From positions 1 to 64,000 of the forward strand of contig NZ_VZRB01000010.1 of the NCBI RefSeq assembly GCF_008806595.1: a stretch of DNA of 64,000 bases, read 5' to 3'. Under the pieces are notes generated by a model. It ran no database searches, was not told where the DNA came from, and saw nothing but the letters and a program-made list of their open reading frames with translations. A program made the position numbers and the translations under genes. The number at the start of each line of letters is the position of its first letter. The first letter of the stretch is position 1. Shown piece after piece: positions 8,668 through 17,886 of the stretch. The stretch is from Streptomyces luteolifulvus. GTDB lineage: Bacteria; Actinomycetota; Actinomycetes; Streptomycetales; Streptomycetaceae.

Positions 8668-10019
8668 CCACGGTCGGTTGGCTGCCCGCCCCCACCGAGG
8701 AGCTCTTCGGTGCGCAGGCCACGGCCGAGGAGTCGTACGACGTCCTGACCGTGGACGTCCCTCCGGCATCCTGGATCGCGGCGCTGGAAGCGGCCCGCGA
8801 CCGGCTGTCCTGCACCTACTTCGACTGGCTGAGCGCGGTCGACGAACCGGGCACGGGCTTCCGCGTCACCGCGCACGTGGTCGCGCTGTCGCCGGTACGC
8901 CGTCTGCTCCTGCGCACGACGGTCCCCCACGAGACCCCCGTCCTCCCTTCCGCCGTGAATGTCTACGCGGGCGCGGCCTGGCACGAACGAGAGACCCACG
9001 AAATGTTCGGCGTGGCCTTCGAAGGCCACCCGGCACTGGACCACCTCCTCCTCCCGGAGGGCTTCGAGGGTCACCCCCTGCGCAAGGACTTCGTCCTGGC
9101 CGCCCGCGTCGCCAAGGCCTGGCCCGGCGCCAAGGAACCCGGCGAGTCCGAACACGGCGGCCCCAAACGCCGCCAGATGCTCCCCCCGGGTGTCCCCGAC
9201 CCGAACGAATGGGGCCCCCTGAAGGGCCAGCTGCCCCCTGCCCCCGCCCGCCCGGCCCGCGCGGCAACCCGCGCCCCCGGCGAACGCCCGGCACGCCGCA
9301 CCCGCACAGCCTCGGAAGGCTCAGCCAGCCAGGCAGAGGCCTCCCCACCGACCACGCCCCGGCGCACCCGCACGGCCGCGGAGGGTTCGGCGAGCCAGAC
9401 GGAGGCGTCCGAGACAACGGGCGCACCCGAGGCAACGGGCGCACCGACCGCTCCCCGGCGTGCGCGTACGGCCGCGGAGGGTTCGGTGAGTCAGGCGGAG
9501 GCGTCTCCGGCCGGCGAGGCGGCACCGTCGCGGCGTCCGGGAGCGGGTGCTCCCGCCGGCCCCCGACGGACGCGCAGCGCCTCGGGCGGGTCCGCGAGCC
9601 AGCGAGCCGCCTCGCAGACGCCACCGCCGACCGACGGCCACACGGCCGCACCCTCCGCAGGCTCACCTGCGCAGGCCGTACCCCCGAAGGCCCCCGCCGC
9701 CCCGCGCAGCCCGGATGCCCCGTGGCACCACGCCCGCCCGGCCTTCGACGAACCCGAATCCGAACCGGTACGCGACCGGGGCCGGGAGGCCACGCCCGAG
9801 CCGGAGCACAGCGGGACCCGTCCTGAGGCCCAACCGGCCACAGAAGGCGAACCACGTCCCGAGCCCGAACCGGCACCGCAGTCACCCGACACCGAGAAGT
9901 CACCCGACACCGAGAAGTCACCCGACACGGAGAAAGCCCCCGAGGCCGAGGGCCCCCCTGCCCCCGCCGACGCCGACTCCCCCGACACCACCGAAGCCCC
10001 CGAAGGAGGCCCGCAGTGA
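8664..10019 (+). CDS. nuoC: NADH-quinone oxidoreductase subunit C-like protein with long low-complexity tail
   Basis: 451 residues. The first ~190 are a normal NuoC (30-kDa subunit): HERETHEMFGV followed by GHPALDHLLLPEGF and GHPLRKDF. NuoC helps hold the peripheral arm together. From about residue 195 to the end the protein is Pro/Ala/Glu/Arg-rich and repetitive. Four degenerate copies of RRTRTASEGSASQAEAS lie between about residues 210 and 320, then three SPDTEK repeats. This tail is not a NuoD domain, so the gene is not a nuoCD fusion. ATG at 8664 overlaps the nuoB stop (ATGA), and the end overlaps nuoH (GTGA). Confidence 0.88.
   Translation: MTTVGWLPAPTEELFGAQATAEESYDVLTVDVPPASWIAALEAARDRLSCTYFDWLSAVDEPGTGFRVTAHVVALSPVRRLLLRTTVPHETPVLPSAVNVYAGAAWHERETHEMFGVAFEGHPALDHLLLPEGFEGHPLRKDFVLAARVAKAWPGAKEPGESEHGGPKRRQMLPPGVPDPNEWGPLKGQLPPAPARPARAATRAPGERPARRTRTASEGSASQAEASPPTTPRRTRTAAEGSASQTEASETTGAPEATGAPTAPRRARTAAEGSVSQAEASPAGEAAPSRRPGAGAPAGPRRTRSASGGSASQRAASQTPPPTDGHTAAPSAGSPAQAVPPKAPAAPRSPDAPWHHARPAFDEPESEPVRDRGREATPEPEHSGTRPEAQPATEGEPRPEPEPAPQSPDTEKSPDTEKSPDTEKAPEAEGPPAPADADSPDTTEAPEGGPQ
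9290..9616. repeat. Degenerate in-frame repeats in the nuoC tail
   Basis: Four imperfect copies of a module reading RR(T/A)R(T/S)A(S/A)xGS(A/V)SQxxAS occur with Pro/Ala/Thr linkers between them. Reading frame is kept throughout, which argues for expansion of a tolerated tail rather than decay. Confidence 0.8.
9882..9935. repeat. Three 18-bp tandem repeats (SPDTEK)
   Basis: Units at 9882-9899, 9900-9917 and 9918-9935 encode SPDTEK three times near the nuoC end. The third unit has two base changes. Confidence 0.93.
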
Positions 10020-10981
10020 ACGACGCTCTCGATGTCGCCCTGCGACTCCTGATCGTCTTCGTCGTCTTCCTCACCTTCCCCCTGATCATCGGCCAGACCG
10101 AGCACAAGGTGATGGCCCATATGCAGGGCCGCCTCGGCCCGATGTACGCCGGCGGTTTCCACGGCTGGGCCCAACTCGTCGCCGACGGCGTCAAGTTCGC
10201 GCAGAAGGAAGACGTCGTACCCACGGGCGCGGACCGCCGTATCTTCCAGCTCGCCCCGGCCGTGGCCCTCCTCCCGTACCTCCTGGTCCTGCTCGCCATC
10301 CCCATCGGCCCCAGCGAGGGCGCGGTCGGCCAGGTCCTCGACGCGGGCATCTTCTTCGTCCTCGCCGTGATGGGCGTCGGCGTCCTCGGCTCGCTGATGG
10401 CCGGCTGGGCCTCCGCCAACAAGTTCTCCCTCCTCGGCGGCCTGCGCACCGCCGCCCAGCTCCTCGCCTACGAACTCCCGATGCTGCTGGCCGCCGCCTC
10501 CGTCGCCATGGCGGCCGGCACGGTCTCCCTCCCCGGCATCCTCGACGCGTTCGAGTGGTGGTGGCTGCCCTGGCAGATCGTCGGCGCGATCGTCTTCTTC
10601 GTCGCCGGCCTCGCCGAACTCCAGCGGCCCCCCTTCGACATGCCGGTCGCCGACTCGGAGATCATCTTCGGCGCCTACACGGAGTACACGGGCCTCCGCT
10701 TCGCTCTGTTCCTCCTCGCCGAGTACGCCGGAATCGTCGTCCTGTGCGGCCTGACCACCGTCCTCTTCCTGGGCGGCTGGCACGGCCCCTGGGGCGCCGA
10801 CGGCCTCGGCTGGGTCTGGACCCTGCTGAAGACCGCGGTCCTCGCCTTCCTCGTCATCTGGCTGCGCGTCACCTACCCGCGCCTGCGCGAGGACCAGCTC
10901 CAGAAGCTGTCCTGGACGCTCCTCGTTCCCCTTTCTCTCGCCCAGATCGCCCTCACCGGCATCGTCAAGGTGGTGATGTAA
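10016..10981 (+). CDS. nuoH: NADH-quinone oxidoreductase subunit H-like protein
   Basis: 321 residues with about eight membrane helices. NuoH forms the membrane part of the quinone channel. Family motifs include AHMQGRLGPMYAG, the cytoplasmic loop with RPPFDMPVADSE and TEYTGLRFALFLLAEY. GTG start at 10016 with GGAGG upstream overlaps the nuoC stop by four bases (GTGA). nuoH follows nuoC directly, whereas standard operons have D, E, F and G in between. Confidence 0.93.
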   Translation: MNDALDVALRLLIVFVVFLTFPLIIGQTEHKVMAHMQGRLGPMYAGGFHGWAQLVADGVKFAQKEDVVPTGADRRIFQLAPAVALLPYLLVLLAIPIGPSEGAVGQVLDAGIFFVLAVMGVGVLGSLMAGWASANKFSLLGGLRTAAQLLAYELPMLLAAASVAMAAGTVSLPGILDAFEWWWLPWQIVGAIVFFVAGLAELQRPPFDMPVADSEIIFGAYTEYTGLRFALFLLAEYAGIVVLCGLTTVLFLGGWHGPWGADGLGWVWTLLKTAVLAFLVIWLRVTYPRLREDQLQKLSWTLLVPLSLAQIALTGIVKVVM

Positions 10982-10983
10982 CC

Positions 10984-11568
10984 GTGGCTGCGCCTCTGCC
11001 GCCCTCCCGGCCCCGCATCCCCGGCGCCGGCCTCGCCAAGGGCCTGGCCGTCACCCTGCGCACGATGACGAGGAAGTCCGTCACCGACCAGTACCCCGAC
11101 GTCGTGCCCGACCTCCCGCCCCGCACCCGCGGCGTCATCGGGCTCTTCGAGGAGAACTGCACGGTCTGCATGCTGTGCGCCCGTGAGTGCCCGGACTGGT
11201 GCATCTACATCGACTCCCACAAGGAGACGATCCCGGCGACGACCCCCGGCGGCCGCGAACGCAGCCGCAACGTCCTCGACCGCTTCGCCATCGACTTCTC
11301 CCTGTGCATGTACTGCGGTATCTGCATCGAGGTCTGTCCTTTCGACGCCCTGTTCTGGTCCCCGGAGTTCGAGTACGCCGAGACCGACATCCGCGAACTC
11401 ACCCACGAGCGCGACAAGCTGCGCGAGTGGATGTGGACGGTCCCGGCCCCGCCCGCCCTCGACCCCGCCGCGGAGGAGCCGAAGGAGATCGCCGCGGCCC
11501 GCAAGACCGCCGAGAAGCTGGCGGCCGCCCAGGCCGAGCCGACCGAACCGCAGGAGGGAGAGTCGTGA
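10984..11568 (+). CDS. nuoI: NADH-quinone oxidoreductase subunit I-like ferredoxin protein
   Basis: 194 residues with two 4Fe-4S motifs, CTVCMLCARECP and CMYCGICIEVCP, corresponding to clusters N6a and N6b that wire the peripheral arm towards N2. In a complex without NuoEFG such a subunit could accept electrons directly from ferredoxin. The GTG at 10984 is 2 bp after the nuoH stop. The C-terminal ~45 residues are Ala/Glu-rich. Confidence 0.93.
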   Translation: MAAPLPPSRPRIPGAGLAKGLAVTLRTMTRKSVTDQYPDVVPDLPPRTRGVIGLFEENCTVCMLCARECPDWCIYIDSHKETIPATTPGGRERSRNVLDRFAIDFSLCMYCGICIEVCPFDALFWSPEFEYAETDIRELTHERDKLREWMWTVPAPPALDPAAEEPKEIAAARKTAEKLAAAQAEPTEPQEGES

Positions 11569-12179
11569 CCCTCGCCGCATCGCACGGCTTCCTCTCGCCG
11601 ACCGGCGTCGAGATCGCCTTCCTCCTCGTCGGCCTGGCCACCTTCGGCGCCGCGCTCGTCACCGTCACCACCCGGCAGCTGGTGCACGCCGCCCTGTGGC
11701 TGGTGGTGACCCTCGGGGGCCTGGCCGTCGAGTACCTCCTGCTCACCGCCGAGTTCATCGCCTGGGTGCAGGTCCTCATCTACGTCGGTTCCGTCGTCGT
11801 CCTCCTTCTGTTCGGTCTGATGCTCACCAAGGCCCCCATCGGCCGCTCCCCGGACGCCGACTCCGGCAACCGCTGGGCCGCCCTCACCGTGGCCCTGGCC
11901 GCGGCGGCCACCCTCGTCTGGGTCGTCGTCGACGCCTTCCGCACGACCTGGATCGACCTGGACGGCCCGGCCGAGGGTTCGACCAGGGCCACCGGAGAGA
12001 GCCTCTTCCAGAACTGGGTCCTCCCCTTCGAGGCCCTCTCCGTCCTCCTGCTCGCCGCCCTGGTCGGCGCGATCGTCCTGTCCCGCAAGGCCAGGGCGGA
12101 CGCAGACGAGGCCGGCCGGGCCAGGCCGAACGCGGGCAAGGCCGACACGGACCAGGCCGACAAGGAAGGGGCCCGCTGA
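11565..12179 (+). CDS. nuoJ: NADH-quinone oxidoreductase subunit J-like protein
   Basis: 204 residues, five predicted membrane helices, with the conserved LLLTAEFIAWVQVLIYVGSV region of ND6/NuoJ. It is a core membrane-arm subunit of the proton-pumping module. GTG at 11565 overlaps nuoI (GTGA) and is preceded by GGAGGGAG. The last ~35 residues are charged and Ala/Asp-rich, beyond the membrane part. Confidence 0.92.
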   Translation: MTLAASHGFLSPTGVEIAFLLVGLATFGAALVTVTTRQLVHAALWLVVTLGGLAVEYLLLTAEFIAWVQVLIYVGSVVVLLLFGLMLTKAPIGRSPDADSGNRWAALTVALAAAATLVWVVVDAFRTTWIDLDGPAEGSTRATGESLFQNWVLPFEALSVLLLAALVGAIVLSRKARADADEAGRARPNAGKADTDQADKEGAR

Positions 12180-12547
12180 TGCACCTCGCCTATCCCGCCG
12201 TGCTCTCCGCTCTTCTCTTCTGTACCGGCCTGTACGGCGTGCTCGCCCGCCGCAACGCGATCCTGGTCCTGATGTCGGTCGAGCTGATGCTCAACGCCGT
12301 CAACCTGAACCTGGTCGCCTTCGACATCTGGCTGAGCAAAGCCGCGGAGGAGACCCTGCACTCCGGGCAGGCCCTGACCCTGTTCACCATCGCCATCGCC
12401 GCCGCCGAGATCGGCATCGGCCTGGCGATCGTCCTCGCCGTCTACCGCAACCGCGGCACCTCGGACATCGACAAGCTCCGCGACACCGCCGAGGGCCACG
12501 AAAGCGGCACCCCTGCTGCGGACGAGAAGGCTGAGGCCACCGCGTGA
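12179..12547 (+). CDS. nuoK: NADH-quinone oxidoreductase subunit K-like protein
   Basis: 122 residues, three membrane helices, with the conserved acidic residue in MSVELMLNAVNL and a second in the following helix (AAAEIGIGL). These belong to the proton path of the membrane arm. ATG at 12179 shares one base with the nuoJ stop (TGATG). The ~25-residue tail after the last helix is hydrophilic. Confidence 0.92.
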   Translation: MHLAYPAVLSALLFCTGLYGVLARRNAILVLMSVELMLNAVNLNLVAFDIWLSKAAEETLHSGQALTLFTIAIAAAEIGIGLAIVLAVYRNRGTSDIDKLRDTAEGHESGTPAADEKAEATA

Positions 12548-14538
12548 CCACGACCACCCTCGCCGTCCTCGTCCCCCTCCTTCCCTTCCTCGGCGCGGCC
12601 GCCGGCCTGCTTCTGGGCCGCACCGCGCCCGGCTTCGTCCGCCCGCTCGCCGTCCTGCCGACCCTCACCTCGCTCCTGCTGGCGGCACTGGTCGCCGTGC
12701 GCCAGGGCGGCGACCAGGCGGTGAACGCAGCCACCGAACTGACCCCCACCGGCTCGATCCCCATCGAACTCGCCCTGTACATCGACGGCTTCGCCGCCCT
12801 GGTCGCCGTCCTCGTCGGTGTCGTCGCCACCTGCGTGCAGATCTACTCGACGGGCTACCTGCGCGACGACCCGCGCTACCCCTCGTACGCCGCTCTCGTC
12901 TCCCTGTTCACCTCCGCGATGTGGCTCGTCGTGTACTCGGGCGACCTGATCGTGCTCCTCGTCGGCTGGGAGATCATGGGCATCTGCTCGTACTTCCTGG
13001 TCGGCCACTACTGGGAGACCCCGGAGGCCCGCGCCGCCTCCATCAAGGCGTTCCTGGTGACCAAGCTCGGTGACGTCCCCTTCCTGATCGGTCTGTTCGC
13101 CCTCGCCACGGACGCCGGGTCCTTCCAGATCACGAAGGTCCTCGGCACCGTCGCGAGCGGCGGACTCGACCACCCGACCCTCATCGCCCTGCTGCTCCTA
13201 GCGGGCGTGGCGGGCAAGTCGGCGCAGTTCCCGCTGCACACCTGGCTGCCCGACGCGATGGCAGGCCCCACACCCGTCTCCGCGCTGATCCACGCCGCGA
13301 CGATGGTCGCCGCCGGTGTCTACTTCATCGCCCGTCTCCTCCCGGTCTTCGAGGCCTCCCAGGCCGCGATGGTCGTCCTCGCCGTCATGGCCGCCGTGAC
13401 CATGATCGGCTCGGGACTCGCCGCGCTGGCCCAGGACGACATCAAGCGCGTCCTCGCCTACTCGACGATCGGCCAGCTCGGCTACATGACCGGCGCCCTC
13501 GCCGTCGGCGACCGCGGTGCCGCCGTCTTCCACCTCCTGTCCCACGGCGCCTTCAAGGCGCTGCTGTTCCTCGCCGCCGGCGTGATCATCCACGCTGCCG
13601 GCACCAACTCGCTGGCCGCCATGTCCCGTATGCGGGGCCTGCGGCACCGTGTCCCCGACGCCTTCTGGACGATGACCGTGGCGCTCCTCGCGCTCGCCGC
13701 GATCCCGCCGTTCAGCGGCTTCTTCTCCAAGGAGTCCGTCCTCGGCGCCGCCGAGCACGTCGCCACCGGCCACACCGAGCACGCCCCCGGCGCCGCAGGC
13801 TGGACGGTCCTGGTCGCCGGAATGCTCACGGCTCTGCTCACCGCCGCGTACGCGACCCGCCTGTGGCTGCGCGCCTTCCAGGGCCGGGGCGCCGAGGCCC
13901 CCGACCACGGCCGCCAGCCGCTCACCATGACCGTGGTGTTGTGGGTGCTCGCCGTCCCGTCCCTCGCCCTCGGCGGACTCGTCTACCGCACGCTGCCCGA
14001 CTGGTTCGACGGCCGCGACCTGGCCCCGACCCTCACCACCGCCGTGCTCGGCACGGGGCTGGCCCTGATCGGCGTGATCGTCGTCTACGGAGCCTGGCGG
14101 CACACCACCGCTTTCGCCGCCCGCGTACCGCTGGGCGCGGTCGCCGCCCACCCGGAGGGCGACGCCGGTCTGGTCGAGGCCGAGGCCATCGCCGGCCACG
14201 CACCCGCCTACGGAGACGTGGCCCATGCCCCCGATCCGGCCGACCCGGGCCGCCTTCTGCTCGGCCCGCTGTACCGGCACGCGGCCGTCGGCTTCCACGT
14301 CGACGCCGTGTACTCGGCCCTCTTCGTCCGCCCGGTACGGGCCGGAGCCACCCTCGTCCGGTTCCTCGACCGTGAGGTCGTCGACACCTACGTCCGCGGT
14401 GCGGGCGCCCTGCCCCGATGGCTCGGCGCCGCCGTACGGCGTGCCCAGACCGGCAATGTGCAGACCTATGTGAGCGCGCTGCTCGCCGGCACCGTCGTCC
14501 TCGCGGTCGCCGTCGTCCTCGTCGCCACGGGAGCGTGA
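12544..14538 (+). CDS. nuoL: NADH-quinone oxidoreductase subunit L-like antiporter protein
   Basis: 664 residues, the largest antiporter-like membrane subunit. Recognisable features are VGWEIMGICSYFLVGHYW, HTWLPDAMAGPTPVSALIHA (proton-conducting core) and DDIKRVLAYSTIGQLGYM. A long amphipathic lateral-helix region and final helix follow. GTG at 12544 overlaps the nuoK stop (GTGA). It is followed by nuoM after 6 bp. Confidence 0.93.
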   Translation: MTTTTLAVLVPLLPFLGAAAGLLLGRTAPGFVRPLAVLPTLTSLLLAALVAVRQGGDQAVNAATELTPTGSIPIELALYIDGFAALVAVLVGVVATCVQIYSTGYLRDDPRYPSYAALVSLFTSAMWLVVYSGDLIVLLVGWEIMGICSYFLVGHYWETPEARAASIKAFLVTKLGDVPFLIGLFALATDAGSFQITKVLGTVASGGLDHPTLIALLLLAGVAGKSAQFPLHTWLPDAMAGPTPVSALIHAATMVAAGVYFIARLLPVFEASQAAMVVLAVMAAVTMIGSGLAALAQDDIKRVLAYSTIGQLGYMTGALAVGDRGAAVFHLLSHGAFKALLFLAAGVIIHAAGTNSLAAMSRMRGLRHRVPDAFWTMTVALLALAAIPPFSGFFSKESVLGAAEHVATGHTEHAPGAAGWTVLVAGMLTALLTAAYATRLWLRAFQGRGAEAPDHGRQPLTMTVVLWVLAVPSLALGGLVYRTLPDWFDGRDLAPTLTTAVLGTGLALIGVIVVYGAWRHTTAFAARVPLGAVAAHPEGDAGLVEAEAIAGHAPAYGDVAHAPDPADPGRLLLGPLYRHAAVGFHVDAVYSALFVRPVRAGATLVRFLDREVVDTYVRGAGALPRWLGAAVRRAQTGNVQTYVSALLAGTVVLAVAVVLVATGA

Positions 14539-14544
14539 GCAGGC

Positions 14545-16119
14545 GTGATCGATATCAACGAGTCCGTGATGCAGTTCCTTCTCGCGTTCGTCGTCGTCGG
14601 CCCGCTCCTCGGCGCCGCCGCCGCTCTCCTGCCGGCCCCGCCCGGGCTGAAGGGGAAGTCGCCCGAACAGGCCGTGCTGCGGCACGGTATGACCGTCACC
14701 GGCGCGATCCTCATCGCCGCGATCGTCCTCGCGCTCGGCTTCGACCACGACCACCCGTCGAAGATGCAGGCCACGACCGACATCAGCTGGATCCCCGCAC
14801 TCGACGTGCGGATCCACTTGGGCATCGACGGCATCTCCCTCCCCCTTCTGGTCCTGACCGCGCTGCTGACCTTCCTCTGCGCGCTCTACTCCTACTTCAA
14901 GATGCCCGCGGGCCCGACCCCGAAGGCCTTCATCGCACTGCTGCTCGTCCTCGAGTCCGGCACGCTTGCCACCTTCGCCGTCCTGGACCTGCTCCTCTTC
15001 TTCCTCGCCTTCGAGATGGTCCTCATCCCGATGTACTTCCTCATCGCCCGCTGGGGCGGTGAGCAACGGACCCAGGCCGCCTGGAAGTTCATCCTGTTCA
15101 CGCTGCTCGGCTCCGTCGTCATGCTGCTCGGCCTGCTCCTGATCGGAATCAACGCGGGCACATTCGACATGGTGGCACTCGCCACTGACAACGGCTCATC
15201 GCTGACCACATCCGTGCAGGTCATCGCCGTTCTGGCGATCGGAATCGGGCTTGCGGTCAAGACGCCGATGTGGCCGCTGCACAGCTGGCTGCCCGATGCC
15301 CACACCGCCGCCCCGACGGTCGGCTCGGTCCTGCTGGCCGGCGTGCTGCTGAAGATGGGTACGTACGGGTTCGTCCGTATCCTCCTGCCCGTCGCACCCG
15401 ACGGCTTCCGCACCTTCGCCCCCTACCTCGCCGCCTTCGCCGTCGTCGGGATCATCTACGGATCGCTGGCCTGCCTGGCCCTCGCCCAGCAGGGCGCGAA
15501 GGGCGACCTCAAGCGCCTCATCGCCTACTCCTCCGTCGGCCACATGGGCTTCGTCCTGCTCGGCATCGCCACCATGACCCCGACCGGCGTGAACGGCGCC
15601 CTGTTCGCCAACATCGCCCACGGCCTCATCACCGGCCTGCTGTTCTTCCTCGTCGGCGCACTGAAGGAGCGCACCGGCACCACCGACCTCGACGCGCTCG
15701 CCGACACGACCGGCGCCGCGCTCTACGGCAAGGCCCCGCGCCTCGGCGGCCTGATCGCCTTCGCGGCGGTCGCCTCACTCGGCCTGCCTGGCCTCGCCGG
15801 GTTCTGGGGGGAGATGCTGGCGCTGTTCGGCGCGTTCAACCCCGCCGCCGACCTCAGCCGCCCCGCCTTCCTCACGTTCATGGCGATCGGCGCGTTCGGC
15901 ACACTGCTCACCGCCGCGTACCTGCTCGTGGTCGTCCGCCGTGTCTGCACGGGCGCCTCCCCGCAGGAATCCCCGAAGCTCGCCGACGTCCACAGCTACG
16001 AGTTCGCGGCCTGGACCCCGCTCGTCGCCCTCACCGTCATCGCCGGCCTGTGGCCCAAGACCCTCCTCGGGCTGACCGATCCGGCCGTGCAGCAGCTCCT
16101 CGCAGGAGGCACCCGATGA
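14545..16119 (+). CDS. nuoM: NADH-quinone oxidoreductase subunit M-like antiporter protein
   Basis: 524 residues of multispanning membrane protein. Motifs are FEMVLIPMYFLIARWGG, HSWLPDAHTAAPTVGSVLLA and DLKRLIAYSSVGHMGFVLLG, all diagnostic of NuoM/ND4. GTG at 14545. The end overlaps nuoN by four bases (ATGA). It is one of three proton-translocating antiporter-like subunits in this operon (L, M, N). Confidence 0.93.
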   Translation: MIDINESVMQFLLAFVVVGPLLGAAAALLPAPPGLKGKSPEQAVLRHGMTVTGAILIAAIVLALGFDHDHPSKMQATTDISWIPALDVRIHLGIDGISLPLLVLTALLTFLCALYSYFKMPAGPTPKAFIALLLVLESGTLATFAVLDLLLFFLAFEMVLIPMYFLIARWGGEQRTQAAWKFILFTLLGSVVMLLGLLLIGINAGTFDMVALATDNGSSLTTSVQVIAVLAIGIGLAVKTPMWPLHSWLPDAHTAAPTVGSVLLAGVLLKMGTYGFVRILLPVAPDGFRTFAPYLAAFAVVGIIYGSLACLALAQQGAKGDLKRLIAYSSVGHMGFVLLGIATMTPTGVNGALFANIAHGLITGLLFFLVGALKERTGTTDLDALADTTGAALYGKAPRLGGLIAFAAVASLGLPGLAGFWGEMLALFGAFNPAADLSRPAFLTFMAIGAFGTLLTAAYLLVVVRRVCTGASPQESPKLADVHSYEFAAWTPLVALTVIAGLWPKTLLGLTDPAVQQLLAGGTR

Positions 16120-17615
16120 GCTCCGTCGTCCAGTCCGTCGACTGGCTCGCCATCGCGCCGCCCACCCTCGCGGCGGTCGTCGGCCTCGCCGTCCTCGTCG
16201 CCGACCTGTTCACGACCGAGCGGAACAAGGCACTGCTCGGCTGGGTGTCGGTCGTGGGCCTCGCCGCCTCCACGCTCCTGCTGCTGCCCCTCCTGGACGG
16301 CGACCGCAGCACCTTCTGCCTGACCGGTGACCCCGGCGTCTGCAGCTACACGGTCGACCGCTTCACCCTCGTCATCCAGTTCCTGGTCCTCGGCGGCGCC
16401 CTCCTCGCCGCCCTCCTGTCGGTCACCGCCCTCAAGGACGCCGACAAGGGACTCCCCGAAGGGGAGTACTGGTTCCTGCTGCTGTCCTCCGCCGCAGGTG
16501 CCGCCCTTCTGCCCGCCTCCCGCGACCTCGCCACTCTGATCGTCGCCCTGGAGGTCGCCTCCCTGCCCGCCTTCGCCCTCGTCGGCCTCAGGTACGGCGA
16601 CCGGAAGTCCTCCGAAGCGGCCCTGAAGTTCTTCCTGTCCTCGGTCACCGCGACAGCGGTCAGCCTCATGGGCATCAGCTTCGTGTACGCCTCCACCGGC
16701 ACCCTCTACCTCACCCAGGTCGCCGACCGCATCCAGCACGTCGACGGGCAGCTCCACACCCTCACCCAGACCGGGGTCGTCCTCACCCTGGTCGGCTTCG
16801 CCTTCAAGACGGCAGCCGTGCCCTTCCACTTCTGGGTGCCGGACACCTACGTGGGGGCACCGCTCCCGATCGCCGCCTACCTGTCGGTCGTCGGCAAGGC
16901 GGTCGGCTTCTCCGGCCTGATCCTCGTCACGGTCGTCGCGCTCCCGTCGTACGCCGACGTCTGGGGACCGGCACTCGCGGCGCTGGCCGCCCTCACCATG
17001 ACCGTCGGCAACGTGGGCGCCCTGCGCCAGCAGGCCACGCGCGCGTACAGCGCGGTACGGCTGCTCGCCTGGTCGTCCGTCGGCCAGGCCGGCTATCTCC
17101 TTGTACCGATCGCCGCCGCCGCGTACTCCGAGGACGCCGAAGGAGCGATCGGCTCCACCGTCGCCTACGCCCTCATGTACGCCGCCGTGAACCTCGGCGC
17201 CTTCGCGGTGGCCGCACTGGTGGGCCGTACGCGCTCCCTCAACCGCATCACCGACTACCGCGGCCTGTACGCGTCCAACCCCCTGGCAGCCCTCCTCCTG
17301 GCCTTCTTCCTGCTCTGCCTCGCCGGACTGCCCCCGGGCATCATCGGCCTCTTCGCGAAGGTCACCGTGTTCTCCGCGGCCGTCGACGCGGGCCTCGGCT
17401 GGCTCGCCGTGGTCATGGCCGTCAACGTCGTCATCGCCCTCTTCTACTACCTCCAGTGGACGGCCCTGCTCTTCCGCGCCCCCGAGGGCGAGCCCGTCAG
17501 GCACCGCGTGCCGGCGCCCCTCACGGCCGCGATCGCCGTGACCGCGATCCTCGGCATCGTCCTCTCCGGAGCCCCCCAGATGGTCCTGCGCTTCACCGAC
17601 ACCGCGCTTTTCTGA
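16116..17615 (+). CDS. nuoN: NADH-quinone oxidoreductase subunit N-like antiporter protein
   Basis: 499 residues, the last gene of the operon. It has NuoN/ND2 features: ALEVASLPAFALVGL, FHFWVPDTYVGAPLPIAAYL and RLLAWSSVGQAGYLLVP. ATG at 16116 overlaps nuoM (ATGA) and is preceded by GGAGG. The 271 bp to the next start contain GC-rich palindromic stretches (for example around 17660-17695) and no gene. Confidence 0.93.
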   Translation: MSSVVQSVDWLAIAPPTLAAVVGLAVLVADLFTTERNKALLGWVSVVGLAASTLLLLPLLDGDRSTFCLTGDPGVCSYTVDRFTLVIQFLVLGGALLAALLSVTALKDADKGLPEGEYWFLLLSSAAGAALLPASRDLATLIVALEVASLPAFALVGLRYGDRKSSEAALKFFLSSVTATAVSLMGISFVYASTGTLYLTQVADRIQHVDGQLHTLTQTGVVLTLVGFAFKTAAVPFHFWVPDTYVGAPLPIAAYLSVVGKAVGFSGLILVTVVALPSYADVWGPALAALAALTMTVGNVGALRQQATRAYSAVRLLAWSSVGQAGYLLVPIAAAAYSEDAEGAIGSTVAYALMYAAVNLGAFAVAALVGRTRSLNRITDYRGLYASNPLAALLLAFFLLCLAGLPPGIIGLFAKVTVFSAAVDAGLGWLAVVMAVNVVIALFYYLQWTALLFRAPEGEPVRHRVPAPLTAAIAVTAILGIVLSGAPQMVLRFTDTALF

Positions 17616-17886
17616 GCAAGCGGCACAGCAACCACCCGAGCGACCTGCGCCCTCCCCACGCGCGCGGGGCGTTCGAACCGCACGCGCGCGTGCACAGGCC
17701 CTCGCCATCACCCGTACGGCTCACGCGGGCAGCCGCGCGCACAAGGGAACTAGTGCCTTTCGCCTGGCGTTGACCAGGACAGGAGGGTCCACTGGACGTG
17801 ACAGCGCGGCACCAGTGGCATCGGAGACCAAGACGCAAGATCAGCAAGCAAAGGGTTCCCCTGCTGCACGACTTGGAGGGCGTACC

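Noticed and set aside
9882..9935. Short repeat array as a CRISPR
   Set aside because: Units are contiguous without spacers, coding and in frame. No cas genes.
8664..10019. nuoC as a nuoCD fusion
   Set aside because: The extra length is low-complexity sequence. No NuoD histidine, quinone-site or large-subunit motifs are present.
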